Shown here piece after piece: positions 1 to 7,336 of a stretch of 10,608 nt of DNA. The stretch comes from Chytridium lagenaria. Taxonomy: Eukaryota > Chytridiomycota > Chytridiomycetes > Chytridiales > Chytridiaceae. Within the stretch, counting starts at the first letter, position 1, and each line of letters begins with the position of its first letter. A model generated the notes under the pieces. That model did no database searches, was not told the DNA's origin, and was given only the letters and a program-made list of their open reading frames with translations. The translations under genes were made by a program, and so were the position numbers. Location: the NCBI GenBank assembly GCA_025449115.1, contig JAHLKC010000351.1, positions 1 to 10,608 on the forward strand, given 5' to 3'.

Positions 1-2
1 CT

Positions 3-1444
3 ACTCCTTATTTGCGTTTAATCAATCGCATTGAGTCATCCGACAAGAATGCGATGATGATATTCAAAAATCTTCTCAGCCGCACGGGAATCCTTTGTAC
101 GCACTGCAAAAGGGCTTCAAACTTCCAAGATATCAGTATGTATTTACTTAAGAATTGATTTGAACCGTCTATAGGTGAAACAAAACCAACACTACGAATA
201 CGGTTAAAATGCGGCCAATGCAAGAAGACCTACAGAAATGAAGAAGTTTTCAATGACCTTCTCGCACCTTTGATATCTGTCATTCGCAAAATTATATCCC
301 AAAATCTTGAGGACACATTTCTTCCGCGAATCCCTAATGAGACGTATTCAGCTGCCACCCGACTTCATGCTCCTAGCACCATTTCTTTCAGCCTCGTAAA
401 TGGAGCTAGCAAAAATACTAGTCCACCGTCACATCAAGCTTCTTACAGCAGGAGCGCTTTTAATGACAGTGAGGCTGAAATTGTGGTTGATGATAACTTT
501 GTGCAACTACCGAACTGGATCTGTTCGGTAGGTAAATTTTTCCTTTCCCACATTACTAAATTTTTAAGGACATTGAGGCTGAATCCAATCTGGTTGTTAA
601 TAATAGCTTTGTGCAACTACCGAACTCGATCTGTTCGGTAGGTAAATTTTTTTTTTGTAACATCTAAATTTTTCAAGGACATTGAGGCTGAATCCTTTGT
701 GCAACTACCGAACTCGATCTGTTCGGTAGGTATTGATTAATGTGTTGAAGAGAGTAGTGAAGCATGTGTTGAATTTGTTGATGAGAGTAGTGACGAAGGT
801 AAATCTAAAACCATTAGATAACATCTAAAGCATTGTTAGAACCGCTCCTCCGACACAGCTTTTTGAAACTAGTGGGAATTCCGGATACTGTGCGAGACAA
901 TTATATGCGCAATCTATTTTTACAACGTCAGCAACGATGTCAGCTACTCCCAAAAGGGGTTTATCCACCTCACGAACAACCTGCTGCTCCCAACCGTGAA
1001 GCCCATACATCCTTCATCACTCAGTTCTCTGTGGAGGCAGGTACACCATTTGACTCGGGTATGGGTATGTCGGCGGCGGATTCAACCTTTGACTCGGGTA
1101 TGGATGCGTTGGCAGTGGATGAGAGTTTTGAGTTGGGTATGGATGACTCGGGTATGGATGCGTTGGCAGTGGATGAGAGTTTTGAGTTGGGTATGGATAC
1201 GTTGGCGGTGGATACAAGTTCTGAGTTGGGTATGGATACATTGGCAAAAGATACAAGTTCTGAGAAGGGTATTGATACGTTGGCAGTGGATACTAGTTTT
1301 GAGTTGGGTATGGATACTTTGGCGGCAGATACAACCTTTAACTCGGGTGTGGATATGTTGGCGGTGGATACAATCTTAGACTCAGGTATGGATACACTGG
1401 CAGAACCAATTAAGTATCAACCTAACAATGTTCAATCTAGCTGA
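3..1444 (+). CDS. Spliced hypothetical protein, 5'-partial: zinc-ribbon-like N-terminal part plus acidic 13-residue repeats
   Basis: The reading frame is open at the left edge, so the start lies outside the window. Proposed exons are 3-135, 175-527, 569-637, 678-725, a short poorly defined piece near 786-798, and 840-1444, giving about 400 aa. Frame is kept across introns 136-174, 528-568, 638-677 and 799-839. A TAA at 738-740 is the one stop not cleanly removed; an intron 726-785 would remove it but has a weak acceptor. Visible residues 32-35 (CTHC) and 57-60 (CGQC) form CxxC-x21-CxxC, as in zinc ribbons, followed by KKTYR. A Ser/Pro-rich linker, duplicated DIEAES...QLPNSICS segments, an acidic patch and nine 13-residue repeats follow. 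TGA at 1442-1444 ends this frame, but the homologous frame continues to 1787. The zinc ribbon and acidic tail would suit a DNA- or chromatin-associated protein, which is inference. No family is recognised. Confidence 0.72.
136..174 (+). other. Intron 1 of the left gene (39 nt)
   Basis: It has a consensus GTATGT donor, a TTGAAC-like branch site and a CTATAG acceptor. Removing it joins ...FQDI to SETKPTLR and brings the two CxxC motifs into one frame. Confidence 0.75.
528..568 (+). other. Intron 2 of the left gene (41 nt)
   Basis: Donor GTAGGT, branch-like TTACTAAA at 553-560 and acceptor TTTAAG. The exon ends on a codon boundary (TCG) and the next begins GAC ATT GAG in frame. If retained, the frame reads on to a TAG at 639-641 and would give a shorter product. 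Confidence 0.7.
638..677 (+). other. Intron 3 of the left gene (40 nt)
   Basis: Same donor as intron 2, branch-like ATCTAAAT and acceptor TTCAAG. It is clearly a duplicate of intron 2. Removing it joins two copies of the repeated exon in frame and avoids the TAG at 639-641. Confidence 0.7.
799..839 (+). other. Intron 5 of the left gene (41 nt)
   Basis: Donor GTAAAT, branch-like ATCTAAAG and acceptor TTGTTAG. It splits a GAA codon (G at 798, AA at 840-841), removes the TAA at 819-821 and links the acidic stretch ending SSDE to EPLLRHSFLKLVG. Confidence 0.7.
1052..1417 (+). repeat. 39-bp coding minisatellite (13-residue acidic repeats)
   Basis: Nine 39-bp units start at 1052, 1091, 1145, 1184, 1223, 1262, 1301, 1340 and 1379, with an extra 15-bp partial unit at 1130-1144. 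The encoded consensus is [DE][SL]GMD[TA]LA[VA]D[TE]S[FS]. All units and the partial one keep frame. Changes between units are mostly conservative, including E/D and V/A, while GMD and LA are largely invariant. Acidity alternates with aliphatic positions. Confidence 0.92.
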
Positions 1445-1545
1445 ACTCGAAGACGGCACCGATCCTCTACTCGTTCATGAGTATCAAACTAACAATGTTC
1501 AATCTGATGTAGCTGATATTGATGAACACCAAGACGGCACCGATC
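1415..1545 (+). repeat. Imperfect direct duplication with an internal length difference
   Basis: TATCAA(C/A)CTAACAATG-TTCAATCT occurs at 1415-1438 and again at 1482-1505, and each copy is followed by a GACGGCACCGATCC block. Copy 1 has 18 nt between the CAATCT box and the end of the GACGG box; copy 2 has 32 nt. The 14-nt difference is not a multiple of three and is where the frame changes. Confidence 0.8.
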
Positions 1546-1787
1546 CCCTACTCATTAATCCCCAACTTCTTACGGAGCAAGTGACCAATAATCCCCAACT
1601 GGTCGATGAGCAACCGATCAATATGGACATTGACATTCCACTACTCGATACTGCCCCTACATCTGTTACAAACATACCATCCCCTATCATGGAGTTTGAT
1701 CTCGACGGACTTTTTGACTGCAACGATGACCTCAATCTTTTTGAACATTTTGACATTTCGTATAACTTGTTTTTTGATTCAGAATGA
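1428..1787 (+). pseudogene. Displaced acidic C-terminal part of the left gene
   Basis: This frame is open through 1787 (TGA 1785-1787) and encodes two DGTDPLL motifs, then an Asp/Leu/Phe-rich tail around DLDGLFD...LNLFEHFD. The first ATG is 1428-1430, but the duplicated coding segment shows it was probably continuous with the upstream frame: YQPNNVQS upstream and YQTNNVQS here are the same peptide read in different frames. The tail has the acidic-plus-bulky-hydrophobic composition of activation domains, which is a composition argument only. It may be a broken C-terminal part, a result of an assembly indel, or part of an alternative product. Confidence 0.55.
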
Positions 1788-1792
1788 TTCAG

Positions 1793-1802
1793 AATAAATA
1801 AA
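1793..1802 (+). terminator. Overlapping polyadenylation-like signals
   Basis: Two AATAAA hexamers overlap at 1793-1798 and 1797-1802, 6-10 nt after the TGA at 1785-1787, just after a direct repeat of GATTCAGAAT (1776-1785 and 1786-1795). They fit the 3' end of the plus-strand gene. Confidence 0.5.
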
Positions 1803-2193
1803 TTTTGTTTTTAAAATTGTCAAAGTTAAATTCGAAACTTCAAAGTTAAATTCAAAAAATTTCGAAGTCAATAAATTTTTCAAAAAAAAAATTAATCAGA
1901 TTAACCACCTCGGTGCTAACCCTAACCTAATTTTAAGGCTAATGGTAGCTCCCTCAAAACACGTAACCCAGGGGCGGCCCAAACGTTTTTCTAGTAGTAT
2001 TTTCGATGCTCTATCCGATGCACCTTTTACCCAGGCATGCTTTATAAGTGCAAAAGTTCGCAGTCCTAAGTGTAGCAACTTAGACCCTCATTCTATCTGA
2101 AAATAATTGTGATATTTTCGATGAAATTTAATGAAATCAAAATTGGGGACAAATTTAAAAGCCCAGAACATTATTCAATCATCGTCCTCTTCA
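1803..2193. other. Gene-free convergent intergenic block
   Basis: This lies between the plus-strand gene and the minus-strand genes. It is AT-rich at first, with a 20-bp-spaced direct repeat CAAAGTTAAATTC (1821-1833, 1841-1853) and an A-run near 1882-1890. A telomere-like CTAACCCTAACCTAA is at 1916-1930, too short to indicate a telomere. From about 1930 to 2095 the base composition is more balanced and looks like a dispersed repeat or non-coding element, but no tRNA, rRNA or protein domain is recognisable. A 60-codon minus-strand frame at 1896-2078 has no supporting features. Confidence 0.5.
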
Positions 2194-2665
2194 CTATCGG
2201 CACTTGGACTCGTGAGCAAATTCGTTTTCCTCCACCAGGTCGGTCCCTGTCCTTTCGTCCCCTTTCCCGTTGCCCTGCCCTAAAACCCTTAACTTTTGTG
2301 CTAAGATTTGTCTATCGGAACGACCTATATTGACCGATGACGCGAAGTTTGATCTGCTTGAAAGGCTTGATGATGCCGAAGTCAGCAAAGGTGAATGGGT
2401 CTGCTCGTTCTGAGGGGTAGGCGTTGACATGGGAAATATGCCAGAATGGTAAGGCTCGTCATCCACCGGGATAGGGTTTCCAGTCGTCCAGAACGACATC
2501 GGCACAGCCTGTTTGTTAGTCCCAGGAAGCGGAGTTCCCCACAATGCCGGAAACTCTGATTGAGGTAGGAGCGAGACATGGGCTGGTAGGCGAGAGGAAT
2601 CTGATGTCGAAGAACTTGATTTGTTGGTCGGTCGCTTGCAAAAGTCTTTCGCTATTTCCACAGCA

Positions 2666-2710
2666 CTAAGAGAAGGTCGTCAATAACTGTATCATGAAAA
2701 TAAATCTTAC
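2666..2710 (-). other. Intron (45 nt) before the Ser/Pro-rich C-terminal exon
   Basis: On the minus strand: donor GTAAGA, TTGAC branch-like box, pyrimidine-rich tract and CTTAG acceptor. It splits a CGT codon and joins ADWL to RAVEIAKDFCKR in frame. Confidence 0.75.
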
Positions 2711-2859
2711 CGCAACCAATCAGCACTATTTCCTTTGGACTTAACATAGCCCCACATGTTGGTCAGGTTAATGTCCTCGTTGGACATCTTCTTTGGATCA
2801 AATTGCGCGTCCTCGTTTTCCGGCCGCACGATAATTCCGTGCTCAATCAAATATCCCAC

Positions 2860-2903
2860 CTTGAATTAGTAAATATAAATGAAAACATAAAATAGTTGCG
2901 CAC
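2860..2903 (-). other. Probable intron (44 nt) with consensus branch site
   Basis: On the minus strand: donor GTGCGC, a perfect TACTAAT branch box and TTCAAG acceptor. It joins ARAALM to VGYLIEHG in frame; the exon upstream of it is in a different frame from the segment before that. Confidence 0.65.
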
Positions 2904-4007
2904 CATTAAAGCAGCTCGTGCCGAAATGTTTGCGTGGCATTAGAGCACCCTGTTTTAATCAGTAGGCGTTTTGGTAATTCATCGAAGTTATAATTCTTGA
3001 AAGCAGCTTGTAAACCCTCTTTAATCTAAAATATGTTTAGTCCTGTAAGTGATGATATTGGTGTTGATACCTTTCGCTTAAGCCTCGCATTACACCATGT
3101 CATGGGACTGCCTTACCGCATGATTGGTTTTTTCCAGAATTTGTGAATCCGTCGTTGAAACATCGCTTGGAATAACGTTTGCTGATTTAAGCTGCATCAA
3201 AACTTCGCTTTGGGTTGGGTAGCGCAGTGCCCATCGCAAAATTTGGCTGCATTGCCTCGTTGTACATAAACCGCTTCCACATCAAAGCCTTGACGGATTT
3301 TCTGCGTGGAACAACATCAGCAAGAAAAATATTGAAACATATAATAGAGTTTAGTATATAACAACAAATATATTATCATCGCTGCTTTGTCGGTACTGAC
3401 GTCAAAAATATCTTTTGTCATATGGCTTTGAAGTCCGTCCAACTTTTCGTTCAGATGAACGATCATCATTCCGAGTTGAATAAGCCTTTCAGAAACAGGT
3501 CGCTGTGGACATTACGATTAGTGTTGGCTGCTGAATAAATTACCTCCGCCATCTTCATAACAAAAGCACTGTCATTATTGTTCCCAACTCGGCACATTTG
3601 TTTGATGCCCGCCAATCTTGGCGGTCTAATCTCCGTCGACAAACAGCTCTCAAATGAGCCTGAAATCTGTTTAAAGCCGTCAAGAACCAAGCCTTTAAGT
3701 GTCGCGAGATCCTTTTGAAAGTGCCGTTATATCATTCCGTATTTGCCTAACATCATAGTTAAGCATGGAAGTATCGTTGATGGTGAGACATTCTTTATAT
3801 ACATGTTAGTTTGGCAAAATAAATGCGGGAGACGTGAAGAAAAGAAACAAAAAGATGGAAACGGCACGCAAGATCATTTCGGTAAGAAAATTAAATGCGA
3901 CCGCGGCGATAATCTAACACAGACCCAAAGGATGGAGAGTATAGATAATTGGGAAAGAGAGGAGAAATAATGAACAAAGCTAATAAAATAAAAATGGAGT
4001 GACAGCT

Positions 4008-4841
4008 TGCCATTTCCTTGAGCGGAAGACGATGCAAATGCGGGGGTGAGGGCCATGGAATCGCTGCTTTGCAGAAACATAGACGTGGATCTAGATAAGT
4101 TATAGAAGCAACAGCAAACAGCTCTGCAGAACTTACGGTGGGGCTGGCATAAGTTGACTGGTTGCGGCGTGAACCTTGGTCGGGATACGAGTTCCTGCTG
4201 CCGCAACACCACTATTTTAATTCAGCAATTTAAACCAAAAATAGACACACTGTATTATACTTAGAATATTATCATTGCTTGCGACTCAATGCTACCACCG
4301 TGGGTATTTGAGTTACTGCCGGTAACTCCCACTCTGGGTATTGGCATCTTTCCAAGGTTAAACAGAAAATGCATGATTACAACATACCACTTGGCTGGAG
4401 AGATGCCGTACCAGTAACCTGGAGAGGAAAGACCCTTGTATCGGATGGGGTATTTCTAGTGCCATCATCCTCCCCACGATTGATCAAATCTGTATAACTT
4501 TTAGAGGCATCAAATGCAGTATGATAATACCTATCATTTGAAGAGGCGGGGCGACACCTAACAAAATCAGTAGAAATAGAATAAAGACTACCATTTAGAT
4601 TGTTAAGCTCACGGGTAAGGTAAGGATTCATGGATGGTGTTGATGGATTGACTGGTGGCGTTGGTGGCAACTGACTCCCAGTGGAATCAGAAATTATCGG
4701 GCTTCTGACGTCGTGTTCTTTAGAGCGAGAAATGCCTGCAACTTTCACAGCTTTTGTCCCGCGCTGCTTTGTGCCGTTGCTCCCGATTGGGCGACCTCTC
4801 TTGCGAGGGAGGACAGGTGGGATGTTTTCTTGCTCCATCAA
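4008..4841 (-). CDS. AT-hook protein, N-terminal exons
   Basis: The ATG at 4841-4839 opens a 154-codon frame to a TAA at 4377-4379. Residues 13-18 (RKRGRP) are a canonical AT-hook core that binds the minor groove of AT-rich DNA, flanked by further Lys/Arg, so a nuclear role is likely. The rest is Ser/Pro/Thr-rich and looks disordered. Splicing 4387-4348 (GTATGT donor), probably about 4316-4212 (GTAACT...AAATAG) and 4136-4091 (GTAAGT...ATCTAG) extends the protein in frame through ANTQSGSYR, AAAGTRIPTKVHAATSQLMPAPP and STSMFLQSSDSMALTPAFASSS to about 4008, where the exon end is unclear. It may continue into the coding block at 3766. The ATG lies 61 nt after the stop of the gene upstream on the same strand. 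No other domain is visible. Confidence 0.62.
4091..4136 (-). other. Intron (46 nt) in the AT-hook gene
   Basis: On the minus strand it has a perfect GTAAGT donor, a TATAAC branch-like box and an ATCTAG acceptor. It joins LMPAPP to STSMFLQSSD in frame. Confidence 0.75.
4348..4387 (-). other. Possible intron (40 nt) ending the first AT-hook exon
   Basis: On the minus strand: GTATGT donor, TTTAAC branch-like box and a weaker GAAAG acceptor. Splicing bypasses the TAA at 4377-4379 and continues QPS as DANTQSGSYR. If unspliced, the protein ends at 154 aa. Confidence 0.5.
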
Positions 4842-4897
4842 CGAGAAAAATTTGAAGAAGCAACATATCGGACAACGGCGAAAGCACTAATCTGCAG

Positions 4898-4903
4898 TTT
4901 ATT
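4898..4903 (-). terminator. Polyadenylation-like AATAAA overlapping a stop codon
   Basis: On the minus strand the TGA at 4905-4903 runs directly into AATAAA. It marks a possible 3' end only 57 nt before the ATG of the AT-hook gene. Confidence 0.4.
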
Positions 4904-5748
4904 CATAAGTCTTCTTTTCCGTGCGCGTATACATTTAATAAAAACATGTTATCATCAGCATGTCGAATTACAGGGGCAAAGACACCAGTACTCTCCCGCT
5001 CAGTAACAATTTCACGTCTTCCATTGAAATTACATTCAGGATTGCACCTGTGTTGCAAATTGACGATCATAGCGGAAACCGTGTTGCTTTCGTCAATATA
5101 CTCCGCAACCAACTCGTTAACCCTTAGAAAAAATGTCCGTAATGTCAAATCAGAATCCCGACTATTTTTTGGCACAAACGGATGCCCTAAGACGACCACC
5201 CCTGTGCCAACTGACAACATAGCTTTGATCCTCAAGTAACATTCCTATATATGTGTTAAATCAATACACGTGCTTTTAAATACTTCATTTTCTCTTGAAA
5301 TCTTCAAAGCTGACCCTATTCCATATGCCTTTCCCTTTGCGTCAACAGCTTTCTTGCAAGGTATAAAATCCGTTGGCGTAGCCGCATCCGAAAATCGCCG
5401 ATGTAAAGCTGTCTCCACGCGAAAATTTCGTTCTCATCTTGTATACACATATTCAGCGGTTTTTTTTTTACGAGACAGTAATGCTTTTGCTTTTCCTATA
5501 TATTTCAGTAAACGTAAACGATTGCAATCACCTTGAACTGGATCCTTCTTGCCGTGCATCAAGACACCTACATATTCCGTCACAAGCTTACTCTGACGAC
5601 CATACGATAAAACTTCATCTCCAGCATGATCGTAGTGAAATCCCGCTAGAGCATCAGTTGTTCCCAAACGTGCACTTTTCAAACAATCCCACCTCGGAAA
5701 AAAGCCCCCCGAGACAATGGTTCGGAGAGCACTCTGCATTGACATCAT
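4903..5748 (-). CDS. Spliced hypothetical protein, about 255 aa
   Basis: One frame is open from about 5889 down to TGA 4905-4903 apart from two stops (TGA 5436-5434, TAG 5247-5245), and each falls inside a candidate 39-nt intron: 5471-5433 and 5283-5245. Removing both leaves 768 coding bases from the first ATG at 5748. Another ATG follows immediately, and an upstream exon is possible because the frame is open before it. Visible features are FHYDHAGDEVLSYGR and YVGVLMHGKKDPVQGDCNR near the N-terminal end, a basic middle, and near the C-terminal end LQHRCNPECNF, whose CxxxC with a nearby His could bind metal, before VFAPVIRHADDNMFLLNVYAHGK. No family is recognised. It shares strand with the AT-hook gene, 61 nt away, so co-transcription or one larger gene is possible. 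Confidence 0.6.
5245..5283 (-). other. Intron (39 nt) in the 255-aa gene
   Basis: On the minus strand: donor GTATTT, TTTAAC branch-like box and ATATAG acceptor. Both ends fall on codon boundaries, so removal deletes the in-frame TAG and joins SRENE to ECYLRIKAML. Confidence 0.65.
5433..5471 (-). other. Possible intron (39 nt) with weak acceptor
   Basis: On the minus strand: donor GTAAAA, a CTGAAT branch-like box and a GATGAG 3' end. Its length is a multiple of three and it covers the in-frame TGA at 5436-5434. An alternative acceptor at 5438 (TACAAG) is a better match but changes frame. Confidence 0.4.
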
Positions 5749-6110
5749 GTTCGCTACATCCAAGCTTGGAGCGGATCTGTTTGTCTTTTGCAGCCTTTCT
5801 CTAGGGATAAATACCGAGGTCAAAAACGACGACAAGTAATAAAATTTCGACGATTTTTTCCTAAGACGGTAGGATGCGCTTAGCTACGGTCGTACACAAT
5901 TCGATGTAAAATGCAATATCCTTTCCAATTAAAAATTTACACCAGTACCCGCCGGTATACAAACCGACGTTATTCTCCATTCTTTGCGGGTTGTAAAAAA
6001 AACATGAAAAACAATATACCAGCGTAATTTATACAATATTTAAATAAAAAAGGCTATTGTATCAAAAATGTAGTAGCCAAATGGACGGCATACCGGCGTA
6101 TACGTCCGTC
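5749..6110. other. AT-rich spacer with degenerate satellite cores
   Basis: No gene is supported, although the frame upstream of 5748 stays open to about 5889. GCCGGTATAC at 5951-5960 resembles the satellite core in direct orientation. GCATACCGGCGTA at 6088-6100 is an exact inverted match to part of it. The segment between is AT-rich with A-runs. Confidence 0.5.
6083..6107. repeat. Imperfect 25-bp palindrome at the satellite edge
   Basis: Arms GGACG (6083-6087) and CGTCC (6103-6107) enclose CATAC, CGGC and GTATA, giving a nearly symmetric hairpin. It lies 4 bp before the first 255-bp unit and contains the inverted core match. Confidence 0.6.
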
Positions 6111-7336
6111 ACCAAAAAACATTGGACGTTGTCCGCCGTGTACGCCGGTATGCGACGGTATGAACATTTATGGAGTGAACCGGAATACCCAGTATTATGC
6201 CATTTTACTTTCCTATGACCCGCGCATGATACCACAGCTAGCTGAGATGTGTAGCAACAAGTATGCTTTGTAACAGCATCTCTTTCGCGCTCAACCGCAT
6301 GGATTGAGTGTTATGCGCAACGCTTGGCTCACGTACCCTGCATCAAATGAGCTGATGAAATTGTCACCAAAAAACATTCGACGTTGTCCGCCGTGTACGC
6401 CGGTATGCGACGGTATGAACATTTATGGAGTGAACCGGAATACCCAGTATTATGCCATTTTACATTCCTATGACCCGCGCATGATACCACAGCTAGCTGA
6501 GATGTGTAGCAACAAGTATGCTTTGTAACAGCATCCCTTTAGCGCTCAACCGCATGGATTGAGTGTTATGCGCAACGCTTGGCTCACGTACCCTGCATCA
6601 AATGAGCTGATGAAATTGTCACCAAAAAACATTCGACGTTGTCCGCCGTGTACGCCGGTATGCGACGGTATGAACATTTATGGAGTGAACCGGAATACCC
6701 AGTATTATGCCATTTTACATTCCTATGACCCGCGCATGATACCACAGCTAGCTGAGATGTGTAGCAACAAGTATGCTTTGTAACAGCATCTCTTTCGCGC
6801 TCAACCGCATGGATTGAGTGTTATGCGCAACGCTTGGCTCACGTACCCTGCATCAAATGAGCTGATGAAATTGTCACCAAAAACATTCGACGTTGTCCGC
6901 CGTGTACGCCGGTATGCGACGGTATGAACATTTATGGAGTGAACCGGAATACCCAGTATTATGCCATTTTACATTCCTATGACCCGCGCATGATACCACA
7001 GCTAGCTGAGATGTGTAGCAACAAGTATGCTTTGTAACAGCATCCCTTTAGCGCTCAACCGCATGGATTGAGTGTTATGCGCAACGCTTGGCCCACATAC
7101 CCTGCATCAAATGAGCTGATGAAATTGTCACCAAAAAACATTCGACGTTGTCCGCCGTGTACGCCGGTATGCGGCGGTATGAACATTTATGGAGTGAACC
7201 GGAATACCCAGTATTATGCCATTTTACATTCCTATGACCCGCGCATGATACCACAGCTAGCTGAGATGTGTAGCAACAAGTATGCTTTGTAACAGCATCC
7301 TTTTCGCGCTCAACCGCATGGATTGAGTGTTATGCG
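6111..7336 (+). repeat. 255-bp satellite array, about 4.8 units
   Basis: Units start (ACCAAAAAAC) at 6111, 6366, 6621, 6876 and 7130. Spacings are 255, 255, 255 and 254, the last lost to one A in an A-run near 6880. The fifth unit stops after ATTGAGTGTTATGCG, where the short array begins. Copies differ by few substitutions, for example C/A near 6212 and CTCTTTCGC versus CCCTTTAGC alternating among units. Each unit has a CpG-dense core followed by a unique segment of about 210 bp. That segment carries a 71-codon ATG frame (NAWLTYPASNELMKL...) which is intact in three units and broken by the A deletion in one; it is probably incidental. Confidence 0.93.

Larger units (their letters stand above)
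507..729 (+). repeat. Three identical-stem hairpins across 5' splice sites
   Basis: CTACCGAAC and GTTCGGTAG form a perfect 9-bp inverted repeat around a 7-nt loop at 507-531, 617-641 and 705-729. In each copy the 3' arm contains the splice donor GT (528, 638, 726). Loops are TGGATCT in the first copy and TCGATCT in the other two. Confidence 0.8.
465..740 (+). repeat. Tandem duplication of an exon-intron module (three copies)
   Basis: Copies begin at 465 (GACAGTGAGGCTGAA), 569 and 678 (both GACATTGAGGCTGAATCC), so the periods are 104 and 109 bp. Each ends with CAACTACCGAACT(G/C)GATCTGTTCG followed by the donor GTAGGTA. Copies 1 and 2 are followed by similar introns, GTAGGTAAATTTTT...TAAATTTTT(A/C)AAG. 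Copy 3 lacks 21 coding bases present in copy 2 (a 7-codon difference, frame kept), and its downstream intron has diverged. The encoded segments are SEAEIV...LPNWICS, DIEAESN...LPNSICS and DIEAESF...LPNSICS. Confidence 0.85.
2194..3766 (-). pseudogene. Spliced hypothetical coding block with several frame breaks
   Basis: Reading down the minus strand, a plausible ATG is 3766-3764 (MLNYDVRQIRND...), although an acceptor at 3747 could instead attach it to the AT-hook gene upstream. Recognisable segments in order are a helical QIRNDITALSK/DLATLKGLVLDGF stretch, RLIQLGMMIVHLNEKLDGLQ, ALRYPTQSEVLMQLKSANV, IKEGLQAAFKNYNFDELPK, ARAALMVGYLIEHGIIV, MWGYVKSKGNSADWLRAVE and a Ser/Pro-rich tail ending at TAG 2196-2194. 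Good introns are 2710-2666 and 2903-2860; one near 3095-3026 is likely. Single-frame continuity fails near 3710, 3500, 3400-3240 and 2930-2910, each apparently by one or two bases or an unresolved intron. A frame one base over would end in DSEEDDD. No family is recognised, and decay or sequence error cannot be separated here. Confidence 0.5.

Noticed and set aside
996..1379. Alternative frames over the 39-bp repeats (Trp/Arg-rich on plus, Tyr/Pro-rich on minus)
   Set aside because: They are shadows of a repeat whose length is a multiple of three. Only the acidic frame connects by splicing to upstream exons.
1916..1930. Telomeric repeat or chromosome end
   Set aside because: Only about two TTAGG(G)-type units are present, and genes lie on both sides.
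3743..3970. Plus-strand 75-codon Lys-rich frame
   Set aside because: It has a non-consensus context and no splice or domain support, and it overlaps the probable intron or leader of the minus-strand coding block.
2194..5889. KDZ-type or other transposase accompanying the TET/JBP gene
   Set aside because: Such an association is known in fungi, but I could see no transposase catalytic motif, terminal inverted repeat or target-site duplication.
6344..6400. CTGATGA in the 255-bp unit as a hammerhead ribozyme core
   Set aside because: No GAAA follows at a suitable distance after a stem II, and no matching cleavage-site helix was seen.
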